Source: an uncultured Bacteroides sp. (GTDB lineage Bacteria > Bacteroidota > Bacteroidia > Bacteroidales > Bacteroidaceae). From it: 46,625 bases of DNA. The stretch is taken from NCBI GenBank assembly GCA_947074235.1, contig CAMTOV010000005.1, forward strand, positions 1-46,625, given 5' to 3'. Below the pieces are notes generated by a model that did not search any database, was not told where the DNA came from, and was given only the letters and a program-made list of their open reading frames with translations. The position numbers and the translations under genes were made by a program. Shown piece by piece: positions 28,208 to 36,429 of this stretch (positions are counted from its first letter, which is position 1; each line of letters begins with the position of its first letter).

Positions 28208-28696
28208 ATGGATATACAAAACGTGAAAGATACAGTACGGCAGATATTCACTGAATACCTGAACACGAATGGGCATCGCAAGACTCCCGAGCGTTACGCC
28301 ATACTCGATACTATTTACTCTATAGACGGTCACTTCGATATTGATACACTCTACTCTTTGATGCTCAATCAAGAAAAATTCCGTGTGAGTAGGGCAACTT
28401 TATACAACACAATCATTCTGCTTATCGATGCCCGTTTGGTTATCAAACATCAATTTGGCAACTCTTCACAATACGAAAAATCGTATAACCGCAACACACA
28501 TCATCATCAAATTTGCATGCAATGTGGTAAGGTAACTGAATTTCAGAACGAAGAACTGCAATCGGCCATCGCTAGCACCAAATTATCTCGCTTTCAACTG
28601 TCGCACTACTCCTTATATATATATGGTATGTGCAGCAAATGCGTGCGAGCCAAAAACAAGAAGAAAGTAAATAATAATAATAAGAAAGACAAATGA
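28208..28696 (+). CDS. Fur-family transcriptional regulator
   Basis: The protein has 162 residues. A winged helix (about 15-90, with KTPERYAILDTIY and SRATLYNTIILL) is followed by a dimerisation domain. His residues in NTHHHQ and the two pairs C-x2-C (CMQC and CSKC) suggest the structural zinc site. The tail is a run of Lys and Asn. Which family member it is (Fur, PerR or Zur) cannot be decided by eye. Its stop overlaps the purA start by four bases, so regulator and purine gene are translationally coupled. Confidence 0.9.
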   Translation: MDIQNVKDTVRQIFTEYLNTNGHRKTPERYAILDTIYSIDGHFDIDTLYSLMLNQEKFRVSRATLYNTIILLIDARLVIKHQFGNSSQYEKSYNRNTHHHQICMQCGKVTEFQNEELQSAIASTKLSRFQLSHYSLYIYGMCSKCVRAKNKKKVNNNNKKDK

Positions 28697-29964
28697 AAGT
28701 AGATGTTCTATTAGGATTACAGTGGGGAGACGAAGGAAAAGGTAAGGTGGTAGACGTATTGACTCCACGTTATGACGTAGTAGCACGTTTTCAAGGCGGA
28801 CCAAATGCAGGTCATACGCTTGAATTTGAAGGACAAAAATATGTGCTTCGTTCTATCCCTTCGGGTATATTTCAAGGAGATAAAATCAATATTATCGGCA
28901 ATGGTGTAGTGCTCGATCCTGCTTTGTTTAAGGCGGAAGCTGAAGCGCTAGAGGCATCAGGACATCCTTTGAAAGAGAGACTTCATATTTCTAAAAAAGC
29001 TCACTTGATATTGCCAACTCATCGTGTGTTGGATGCTGCTTATGAAGCTGCAAAAGGTGATGCAAAAGTAGGAACTACCGGCAAAGGTATCGGCCCAACT
29101 TATACTGACAAGGTGAGCAGAAATGGTTTGCGTGTTGGTGATGTACTTCATAACTTTGAAGAGAAATATGCTGCTGCTAAAGCTCGTCACGAACAAATCT
29201 TGAAAAGCTTAGACTTTAAATATGATTTGACTGAGATAGAAAAAGCTTGGATGGAAGGAATTGAGTATATCAAACAATTCCAATTGATTGATAGCGAAGT
29301 AGAGGTAAACAACTTGTTGTATCAAGATAGATCAATCTTATGCGAAGGAGCACAGGGCACAATGCTCGATATCGACTTTGGCTCGTATCCTTTCGTAACT
29401 TCTTCTAATACTGTTTGTGCTGGTGCATGTACTGGGCTAGGTATTGCTCCCAACCGCATTGGTGAGGTATATGGTATCTTTAAAGCTTATTGTACGCGTG
29501 TAGGCTCTGGTCCATTCCCTACAGAGTTGTTCGACGAAACTGGTGATAAGATCTGTACAATCGGTCATGAGTTTGGTTCGGTTACAGGACGTAAACGCCG
29601 TTGTGGATGGATTGACTTGGTAGCGTTGAAATATTCTATCATGATAAACGGTGTAACTAAGTTGATTATGATGAAGAGCGATGTTCTAGACACTTTTGAT
29701 ACTATCAAGGCTTGTGTGGCATACAAAATAGGTAACGAAGAAATCGATTATTTCCCATATGAAATAGATGATACTGTAGAGCCAATCTATGTAGAACTAC
29801 CAGGGTGGCAAACTGATATGACAAAGATGCAAAGCGAAGATGAATTCCCAGAAGAGTTCAATGCTTACCTTTCATTCTTGGAAGAACAACTTGGTGTTCA
29901 AATCAATATCGTTTCAGTTGGTCCAGATAGAGATCAAACTATTCTTCGTTATACAGAAGAATAA
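28693..29964 (+). CDS. purA: Adenylosuccinate synthetase
   Basis: PurA joins IMP and aspartate with GTP in AMP synthesis. The 423-residue protein has the P-loop GDEGKGK near residue 12, the catalytic region GGPNAGHT, and GTTGKGIGPTYTDK. It also has CEGAQGTMLDIDFGSYPFVTSS (residues about 217-238) and the guanine-binding VTGRKRRCGW. Length and motifs are normal. It overlaps the Fur-family gene by four bases and ends the operon before a terminator. Confidence 0.97.
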   Translation: MKVDVLLGLQWGDEGKGKVVDVLTPRYDVVARFQGGPNAGHTLEFEGQKYVLRSIPSGIFQGDKINIIGNGVVLDPALFKAEAEALEASGHPLKERLHISKKAHLILPTHRVLDAAYEAAKGDAKVGTTGKGIGPTYTDKVSRNGLRVGDVLHNFEEKYAAAKARHEQILKSLDFKYDLTEIEKAWMEGIEYIKQFQLIDSEVEVNNLLYQDRSILCEGAQGTMLDIDFGSYPFVTSSNTVCAGACTGLGIAPNRIGEVYGIFKAYCTRVGSGPFPTELFDETGDKICTIGHEFGSVTGRKRRCGWIDLVALKYSIMINGVTKLIMMKSDVLDTFDTIKACVAYKIGNEEIDYFPYEIDDTVEPIYVELPGWQTDMTKMQSEDEFPEEFNAYLSFLEEQLGVQINIVSVGPDRDQTILRYTEE

Positions 29965-29981
29965 TATAATATTATAGAATA

Positions 29982-30026
29982 AGTGCATTCAGTGTAGGTA
30001 TCAAACTACAATGGATGCACTTTTTT
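29982..30026 (+). terminator. Terminator of purA
   Basis: A long imperfect stem (AGTGCAT with ATGCACT outside, TGTAG with CTACA inside) is followed by six T. Confidence 0.87.
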
Positions 30027-30055
30027 ATTTACTTCTGTTCTAACACATGATAATT

Positions 30056-31366
30056 ATGAAAAACTACTTTTTAGGGATGTGGGCTTTGTGCCTGATTCTT
30101 TTTACAACATCCGCCTACGCATCCAGCGATTACTCTCCTTCTCAAGAAAATAAAGAAGCTCGTAAAGAATTTCAAGACAATAAGTTTGGGGTATTTATTC
30201 ATTGGGGCATATATAGTATGCTAGCCGATGGCGAATGGAATATGACCAACAAAAACTTAGACCATAAAGAATATGCCAAATTGGCAAGTGGCTTTTATCC
30301 TTCTAAGTTTGATGCACGTGCTTGGGTGAAAGATATTAAAGCTTCGGGAGCCAAATATATCTGTTTTACTACTCGTCATCACGATGGATTCTCCATGTTT
30401 GATACAAAACAATGCGATTATAACATTGTGAAAGCTACTCCTTATCAGCGTGATGTGTTGAAAGAGCTTGCTGAGGCTTGCAAGGCCGAAGGTATAAAGC
30501 TTCATCTCTACTATTCACATCTCGACTGGACTCGCAATGACTATCCTTGGGGGCGAACAGGACGTGGAACAGGACGAACAAACCCCGAAGGCAATTGGCC
30601 TACCTACTATCAGTTTATGAACAATCAACTCACAGAGTTGCTTACCAACTATGGTCCGATTGGTGCTATTTGGTTTGATGGATGGTGGGATCAAGATCAA
30701 AATCCCGACTTTGATTGGCAGTTGCCTTATCAGTACGACTTAATCCATAAACTGCAACCAAACTGCCTGATTGGCAATAACCACCATCAGGTTCCATTTG
30801 CTGGCGAAGATATTCAAATGTTTGAACGCGACCTTCCGGGCGAAAACCATTCGGGACTATCGGGGCAAGAAATCAGTAAACTACCCCTTGAAACATGTGA
30901 AACCATGAATCACACGTGGGGATATCGCATCACCGATCAAAACTATAAATCGACTAAAGAACTTCTTCATCTCCTAATAAAGGCAGCAGGAAACAATGCC
31001 AATCTATTGTTGAACATTGGTCCTCAACCTAATGGCGAACTACCAGAAACTGCAATTCAGCGTTTTAAAGAGATTGGCGAATGGATGTCTGCCAATGGTG
31101 AAACAATCTATGGCACACGTGGTGGTTTGATTGAACCTCACAGCTGGGGAGTAACTACACAAAAGGATAATAAGCTCTATGTGCATGTGCTCAATTGTAA
31201 TGACAAAGCTATCTTCTTGCCTATTGAAGCAAAGCAAGTAAAGAAAGTAGTGTTATATAAAGACAAAACTCCACTTCGCATCAATAAAGATAAAGCAGGG
31301 GTTTTAGTAGAATTACCACAGCAAATGGATGATATCGACACGATAATTGAGGTCACATTAGGGTAA
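30056..31366 (+). CDS. GH29 alpha-L-fucosidase
   Basis: This secreted glycosidase removes L-fucose from glycans. The ATG at 30056 is chosen over an upstream in-frame ATG at 30047 because it starts a clean signal peptide (MKNYFLGMWALC..., cleaved near SAYASS). The GH29 domain shows KFGVFIHWGIYS near the N-terminus, TTRHHDGFSMFD, and the likely nucleophile Asp in GAIWFDGWWD. A short C-terminal beta domain follows (about 350-436). Linkage preference cannot be read by eye. Host or dietary fucosylated glycans are the likely substrates. It is a single-gene unit after purA. Confidence 0.93.
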   Translation: MKNYFLGMWALCLILFTTSAYASSDYSPSQENKEARKEFQDNKFGVFIHWGIYSMLADGEWNMTNKNLDHKEYAKLASGFYPSKFDARAWVKDIKASGAKYICFTTRHHDGFSMFDTKQCDYNIVKATPYQRDVLKELAEACKAEGIKLHLYYSHLDWTRNDYPWGRTGRGTGRTNPEGNWPTYYQFMNNQLTELLTNYGPIGAIWFDGWWDQDQNPDFDWQLPYQYDLIHKLQPNCLIGNNHHQVPFAGEDIQMFERDLPGENHSGLSGQEISKLPLETCETMNHTWGYRITDQNYKSTKELLHLLIKAAGNNANLLLNIGPQPNGELPETAIQRFKEIGEWMSANGETIYGTRGGLIEPHSWGVTTQKDNKLYVHVLNCNDKAIFLPIEAKQVKKVVLYKDKTPLRINKDKAGVLVELPQQMDDIDTIIEVTLG

Positions 31367-31401
31367 TTTTTGTATAAATCTTCATAAATCAAACGGAAAG
31401 T

Positions 31402-31433
31402 ATTGTGACATACAAAGTTTCCTTTTATTTTTG
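31402..31433 (+). promoter_or_regulatory. Promoter of the zinc metallopeptidase gene
   Basis: ATTG at 31402-31405 and TATTTTTG at 31426-31433 are separated by 20 bases; the ATG follows at 31479. Confidence 0.6.
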
Positions 31434-31478
31434 GCAAACTATTTGTAGATTAAAGATATAAACTAAAATAAAACGAAT

Positions 31479-32180
31479 ATGATGGTACATGGAGTAGGAA
31501 TAGGATTTCAATGGATTTTATTTATTGGTATTGCCTTAATAAGCTTTTTGGTACAAATGAACTTGCAAAACAAGTTCAAAAAGTATTCTCAAATACCTAC
31601 CGGCAATGGTATGACCGGAAGAGATGTTGCAATGAAAATGCTTCACGATAATGGTATTTATGATGTTCAAGTAACGCATACAGCAGGACAATTGACCGAT
31701 CATTATAACCCTGCAACTAAAACTGTAAACTTGAGTGATGGTGTATTTGGTAGCGATAGTATCATGGCAGCAGCTGTTGCCGCACATGAGTGTGGCCATG
31801 CTGTGCAACACGCCCGTGCTTATGCTCCACTCACAATGCGCAGCAAGTTGGTTCCTGTAGTGATGTTTGCTTCGCGTTGGATGACTTGGTTGCTATTGGC
31901 AGGTATTTTACTTCTCAATACATTCCCACAATTGCTTATTGCAGGTGTTATCTTGTTTGGTATTACTACGTTGTTTAGCTTCGTTACATTGCCTGTAGAG
32001 ATTAATGCCAGCAAACGTGCTTTGGTATGGTTAAGTTCGGCAGGAATTACTAACTCTCGTAATCATGCACAAGCCGAAGATGCTTTGCGTTCTGCTGCTT
32101 ATACTTATGTAGTTGCTGCGTTGAGTTCGCTTGCTACTTTGATTTATTATGTGATGATTATTTTGGGAAGACGCGATTAA
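31479..32180 (+). CDS. YugP-like membrane zinc metallopeptidase
   Basis: The 233-residue membrane protein has an N-terminal helix (about 8-25), a zinc site HECGH at 103-107 in AVAAHECGHAVQHA, and three later hydrophobic segments. This is the layout of the YugP/DUF peptidase family. The start could also be the second ATG, three bases later. Substrate unknown. It has its own promoter and terminator. Confidence 0.88.
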   Translation: MMVHGVGIGFQWILFIGIALISFLVQMNLQNKFKKYSQIPTGNGMTGRDVAMKMLHDNGIYDVQVTHTAGQLTDHYNPATKTVNLSDGVFGSDSIMAAAVAAHECGHAVQHARAYAPLTMRSKLVPVVMFASRWMTWLLLAGILLLNTFPQLLIAGVILFGITTLFSFVTLPVEINASKRALVWLSSAGITNSRNHAQAEDALRSAAYTYVVAALSSLATLIYYVMIILGRRD

Positions 32181-32204
32181 GTATCTACCGTTAATAATAA
32201 AACG

Positions 32205-32238
32205 AAAGCCGCTTTCATTTAATGTGAATGCGGCTTTT
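32205..32238 (+). terminator. Terminator after the metallopeptidase
   Basis: AAAGCCGC (32205-32212) pairs with GCGGCTTT (32230-32237), followed by T-rich sequence. Confidence 0.82.
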
Positions 32239-32281
32239 GTTTTATTATATAATTCCTATAAGTCTTTTATTATCTACTTCA

Positions 32282-32314
32282 TTTGCTTTATTTGATTAAA
32301 TATGTTTATTTTTG
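32282..32314 (+). promoter_or_regulatory. Promoter of the DUF3575 operon
   Basis: TTTG at 32282-32285 and TATTTTTG at 32307-32314 are separated by 21 bases; the ATG follows at 32368. Confidence 0.6.
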
Positions 32315-32367
32315 TATTACTCAGTGGTTGAGGCTTTGTTATCTATGTTCAATGCAATTCAATCTAT

Positions 32368-32931
32368 ATGAAAAAACTATTATTGATAAGTCTACTTCTC
32401 ATAACTACTATTTTCACTCGGGCTCAAGTAGTGGCTGTGAAGACTAACTTGCTTTATGATGCTACTACTACAATCAATCTCGGATTAGAATTTGGGTTAT
32501 CTCATCAGTGGACACTTGATGTTTCGGGCAGTGTCAATCCTTGGATGTTTAGTAATCACAGGCAGTTTCGAATCTGGATGGCTCAACCAGAGATACGCTA
32601 TTGGTTTTGTGAGAAGTTTAATGGACACTTTATTGGATTGCATGCCATGGGTGGACTATTCAATGTAGGAAATGTAGAATTACCTTTTGGCATACTAGCA
32701 TCTATTAAAGATAGACGATATGAAGGGTGGTATGCCGGTGGTGGTATAGCTTATGGTTATCAATGGGTGATGGGGCATCATTGGAACTTTGAAGCTGCCA
32801 TAGGTGTAGGATACGATTATGTGAAGAATGATAAGTACAAATGTGGCAGATGTGGAGAGAAGGTTGGTAGTGGTCATTATAACTATTGGGGCCCCACCAA
32901 ATTAGCATTAACAGCAATCTATATTTTCTAA
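32368..32931 (+). CDS. DUF3575-type outer membrane-like protein
   Basis: The 187-residue secreted protein has a signal peptide ending at TRAQ. It then shows the DUF3575 pattern: VAVKTNLLYDATTTINLGLEFGL, QPEIRYW and a glycine/aromatic-rich series of likely beta strands ending in an aromatic residue (IYIF). This suggests a small outer membrane barrel. In Bacteroides such genes often begin Mfa/Fim-type fimbrial loci, but no fimbrillin gene follows here. The next gene lies 15 bases downstream. Confidence 0.85.
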   Translation: MKKLLLISLLLITTIFTRAQVVAVKTNLLYDATTTINLGLEFGLSHQWTLDVSGSVNPWMFSNHRQFRIWMAQPEIRYWFCEKFNGHFIGLHAMGGLFNVGNVELPFGILASIKDRRYEGWYAGGGIAYGYQWVMGHHWNFEAAIGVGYDYVKNDKYKCGRCGEKVGSGHYNYWGPTKLALTAIYIF

Positions 32932-32946
32932 CTTAAATCATTTACA

Positions 32947-33465
32947 ATGAAAAAGAACTATTTATGCTGGATGCTATTTTTGCTTGTTTTAAGTTTAACA
33001 AACGAAATCAATGCTCAAGATACTATTACTCTCAGCCGAAATGTTCGTGCTGAGAATATCATAATTGAACGTTATGATGATAAAATGGTGATATCTATTC
33101 ATCTTAAATTAGACGATTTGAAATTGCAGTCTAACCAATCTATTGTGTTTACTCCTTATTTAAGGGATGTGAATGGTGTAGTAAAAGAAATGGCTCAATC
33201 TATAATGATAAATGGCCGCAAACAGCATATCTTTTATCTTCGCAACAAGCAAAAAGCAGGATATGTAAACAGTCTAGAAGTATATCGCAAGAATGGAAAA
33301 CCTCAATCCATTGAATATACATCCACATTAATTTATCAACCATGGATGGATACGTGTACTCTAAATGTCTTTGAAGATTTATGCGGATGTGGCTTAAGTG
33401 ATAGGTTAAATAGTAGGGAGTTGGTTGTTTTTCATTTCAACTCCACCTTAGTAAACAATGAATAG
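32947..33465 (+). CDS. Short DUF3868-like secreted protein
   Basis: The 172-residue protein has a signal peptide (to about residue 23, ending NAQ). Its segment on favourable promoter-like repeats is absent; instead it shows IVFTPYLRDVNGVVKEMAQSI, then INGRKQHIFYLRNK and a pair of Cys in DLCGCGL. This resembles the N-terminal part of the longer DUF3868 proteins found after DUF3575 in fimbrial loci. The C-terminal part of that family is missing, so it is a short variant or a truncation. It is the middle gene of a three-gene operon. Confidence 0.72.
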   Translation: MKKNYLCWMLFLLVLSLTNEINAQDTITLSRNVRAENIIIERYDDKMVISIHLKLDDLKLQSNQSIVFTPYLRDVNGVVKEMAQSIMINGRKQHIFYLRNKQKAGYVNSLEVYRKNGKPQSIEYTSTLIYQPWMDTCTLNVFEDLCGCGLSDRLNSRELVVFHFNSTLVNNE

Positions 33466-33480
33466 AATTAATTTATTCCA

Positions 33481-34014
33481 ATGATTAAACAAGCCCTTTT
33501 ATGCTTAATGCTTATGATGTTTTTGGCAGGTTGTATTAATAATGACGAACCAACTGCTGATGGCAATAAAGTCAATATTGGTGATGAATTGCCAATCTTT
33601 ACAGTTACTTCCAATGAAGGTATTGAGTACAATAATGAATTGCTTAAAGGACACATTGGCGTTATCCTTTTTTTCTATACTCCTTGTTCAGATTGCAAAC
33701 AAGCTCTTCCTATCGTAAATGAAGTGTTTGAACAATATAAAACTAATCAACAAGTTCGTTGGATATGTATTGGCCGATCAGAAAGCATTATTGATGTAGC
33801 TTCTTATTGGGATTCTAATCATTTCACTATGCCATACTCTGCTCAATCGGATAGGAGTATCTATAATCTTTTTGCCAATAGCGGCATACCTCGTATTTAT
33901 ATTACCAATCCTCAAGGAGTGGTAGTTGCTCTATATGATGATTCATCTCCATTGGATAAACAAGAATTCGAGAATACTTTATTCTCTATCTACTCATCTT
34001 ATTTCACTTTTTAG
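33481..34014 (+). CDS. Thioredoxin-like (TlpA/AhpC type) lipoprotein
   Basis: This 177-residue lipoprotein has lipobox LAGC (Cys18). The fold begins at GDELPIFTV and carries the redox pair C69-S-D-C72 in FFYTPCSDCKQ and the cis-Pro loop GIPRIYI. It would act as a periplasmic disulfide reductase or oxidase. It lies 15 bases after the DUF3868-like gene, whose CGC motif could be a client, which is speculation. Confidence 0.87.
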   Translation: MIKQALLCLMLMMFLAGCINNDEPTADGNKVNIGDELPIFTVTSNEGIEYNNELLKGHIGVILFFYTPCSDCKQALPIVNEVFEQYKTNQQVRWICIGRSESIIDVASYWDSNHFTMPYSAQSDRSIYNLFANSGIPRIYITNPQGVVVALYDDSSPLDKQEFENTLFSIYSSYFTF

Positions 34015-34216
34015 CATTATTTTTTCATCTATTTATCTTAATTCTAAGTCTTTTATTTTTTCAAGCTTAAAATAATCTTTAATATCAGTTATAGAGTATG
34101 GATTATGCACTATTTTGTTCTAATTCTATAACAGATAACTTAATTATTGAATCTATTTTTGTGTTGGAATAGACAAATAGACACTTTTATTTATTTATTT
34201 AAACCAATTAAAACAG

Positions 34217-36286
34217 ATGACAAAAAGACTTCTTGGATTAATTGTTCTTTTGAGTACTCTATTCTCTTGTACTCAAATGGACGAAATCAATGACATTAAC
34301 ACAACAGTAAACACAGAATCAGAAACACGTACTAATAGTAACACTACCCCCCTTGTTGTGGGCTATTTCCCTTCGTGGAGCGAAACTTATCCAACATCTT
34401 CTGGCTCAAGACTAAGAAATATGCCCGAAGAGGTTACTCACATCTTCTTATCTTTCATTAAACCAAACATGCGCTATACCAAAGGCTCTTTTGATATCAA
34501 GGGAGTAGGTATTGAAGTGCCATATGATGGTATTGTTTTGAAAGAAACTGTTGATCACCTTAAGACTAAAGGCATTAAAGTGATTCTATCGATTGGTGGT
34601 GAAACGTATTGGGGAACTGATGAAGCATACGATATTGACTATGTTGCAGTAGCCGATTTCGTTCGCGACTTTGGTTTTGATGGTATCGATTGGGACTATG
34701 AACCTAACGGTGGATTCCAAACAATTGGCGAACCGATTAATGTAGATCGTTTCATTACAATGATTCGTGAGTCGCGTAAACTTTTGCCTCGTGAAGAAGG
34801 ATTCTTAATTGCATGTGCTCCTGCTGGATGTGGTGCTTTAGGTCGTTCTACTCCTTATGCAGCCAATGATGATGCTGACTCTCCTTATGCTTACAGTAAG
34901 CGTGCGGAAGTAACGGGCGATGCTCTTTCAAATGAGTACAACGCTACTGCTGCCGAAGGATATACTATCTCATTGTATGGATTTGCTTCTACAGGTCACA
35001 TGATTCCTGTGTTCAAGGCTGTAGGATATGATTTAGACTTTGTAGCATTCCAAGGATACAATACCGGCTCTGCTTCACAACGTGAAATCATGTATGATTC
35101 TTACGCTTATTATGCAAATATCTATGGATTTAAAGTGGCGTTTGGTATGCATGTACCTAACGAACCTTGGGGACCATATTACAATTACACAGAAGATAAA
35201 GTTCGCGAGTATGCTACTTATGTAGCCGAAGGTGGTCGCCACAATCGTGCTGGTAAGGGCGATGGTGTGATGTTTTGGCAATTATTGCAATCGTCTGCGC
35301 TCGATTCTTCTATCGATGGGGTGAAGTACTGTCAAATCTCTTACGAGATTCTTGAAAATCACTCTCCCGTTACTACTCCTTCTCTGAGCATTACTTCTCC
35401 AATTTCTAATACAATGATTAGAGAAAGCGAGTCGTTTAATTTCGTGGCAAGGGTAAGACGTGCTGATAGAGTGGAATTCTACGTAGATAATAAATTGATT
35501 GAAACAGTTACTAGCGAACCTTTCCAAGTTACAATTGGTAGCTTAGAGGTGGGTGTGCATGAGTTGAAAGTAATTGCGTCCAATTTGGTTGGCGAAACTG
35601 CAACTGCAACTACTATAATCAAAACTATTAGTGATGATTCGGTTGAAGATCTTCCAGCTTGGAACAAAGAAACTGTGTATGCTACTGGTGGTACTTTAGT
35701 GCTATATAATGATAAGGTTTGGTCGAACAAATGGTGGACTCAAGGAGATATTCCTGGTGCTTCTGATGTATGGGCTTTTGTAAGAAACGTGACAGACACT
35801 GAAGGCGGCGATGGCAACACAGGTGGCGGTGACGGCAACACGGGTGGCGGTGACGGCAACACAGGTGGCGGTGACGGCAACATAGGTGGCGGTGATGGCA
35901 ACACAGGTGGTGGCGATGGCAACACAGGTGGTGGCGATGATAACAATAACAACAATAATGGATCTGTAGAAGAGTATGATATTACCAAAACCTACTCTAC
36001 AGCTGGAACTATTGTTACCTATCAAGGCAAAAAATATCGTAGCAAATGGTGGGTAAACCCAGGTGAAGTTCCTGGAAATCCAAGTGGCCCTTGGGAATTG
36101 ATTCTCGAAAATGGAGAAGGAACAACTCCTGGTCAAGCATTAGAATATGATATGGAAGCAACTTATGCTACTCCCGGTACATATGTCATCTATAATGGCA
36201 AAGTATACAAAAACAAGTGGTATGCATCTGTTGGAGAATATCCTGGAAGAGATGAGTGGGGACCATGGGAGCTTGTTTCTGAATAA
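34217..36286 (+). CDS. GH18 chitinase-like lipoprotein with Ig-like and three CBM5/12 modules
   Basis: The 689-residue protein has lipobox LFSC (Cys18). Acidic residues just after it (TQMDE) fit the Bacteroidetes signal for surface display. The GH18 domain (about 45-375) has SIGG (125-128) and the catalytic DxxDxDxE at Asp155, Asp158, Asp160 and Glu162. An Ig-like domain (about 390-475) follows. Then come one chitin-binding CBM5/12 module (about 484-523), a GGGDGNT repeat linker (530-575), and two more CBM5/12 modules (about 583-631 and 641-689). All have Y/W-x-G and K-x-KW[WY] signatures. Chitin or a related GlcNAc polymer is the likely substrate. A -7 box TATTTTTG lies at 34154-34161. Confidence 0.92.
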   Translation: MTKRLLGLIVLLSTLFSCTQMDEINDINTTVNTESETRTNSNTTPLVVGYFPSWSETYPTSSGSRLRNMPEEVTHIFLSFIKPNMRYTKGSFDIKGVGIEVPYDGIVLKETVDHLKTKGIKVILSIGGETYWGTDEAYDIDYVAVADFVRDFGFDGIDWDYEPNGGFQTIGEPINVDRFITMIRESRKLLPREEGFLIACAPAGCGALGRSTPYAANDDADSPYAYSKRAEVTGDALSNEYNATAAEGYTISLYGFASTGHMIPVFKAVGYDLDFVAFQGYNTGSASQREIMYDSYAYYANIYGFKVAFGMHVPNEPWGPYYNYTEDKVREYATYVAEGGRHNRAGKGDGVMFWQLLQSSALDSSIDGVKYCQISYEILENHSPVTTPSLSITSPISNTMIRESESFNFVARVRRADRVEFYVDNKLIETVTSEPFQVTIGSLEVGVHELKVIASNLVGETATATTIIKTISDDSVEDLPAWNKETVYATGGTLVLYNDKVWSNKWWTQGDIPGASDVWAFVRNVTDTEGGDGNTGGGDGNTGGGDGNTGGGDGNIGGGDGNTGGGDGNTGGGDDNNNNNNGSVEEYDITKTYSTAGTIVTYQGKKYRSKWWVNPGEVPGNPSGPWELILENGEGTTPGQALEYDMEATYATPGTYVIYNGKVYKNKWYASVGEYPGRDEWGPWELVSE
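35804..35942 (+). repeat. 21-bp tandem repeat coding for a GGGDGNT linker
   Basis: About six and a half copies of a 21-bp unit code for Gly-Gly-Gly-Asp-Gly-Asn-Thr inside the chitinase linker; one copy has Ile for Thr. Copies differ at synonymous positions. The stretch is far richer in G+C than its surroundings, and it continues into an Asn-rich run. Confidence 0.93.
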
Positions 36287-36319
36287 GCGATAATCACCTT
36301 TGTTTTAATAAGCAATTAT

Positions 36320-36353
36320 GCCGCAAACCAGAAATGGTTTGCGGCTTTTTTTT
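36320..36353 (+). terminator. Terminator of the chitinase gene
   Basis: A perfect 10-bp stem, GCCGCAAACC with GGTTTGCGGC, has a 6-base loop and is followed by eight T. Confidence 0.92.
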
Positions 36354-36429
36354 GAATTCATCCATTTGACTACTTCCGTGTTAAACCAAATCTTTCTTTA
36401 AGTGTTATTTATAGAAAAAAGATAAATAT

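Noticed and set aside
35702..36136. Overlapping minus-strand frames opposite the chitinase linker, rich in Ala/Thr/Val or Pro/Ser repeats
   Set aside because: They are antisense readings of the 21-bp repeat and of the chitin-binding modules; the repeat has no stops in several frames.
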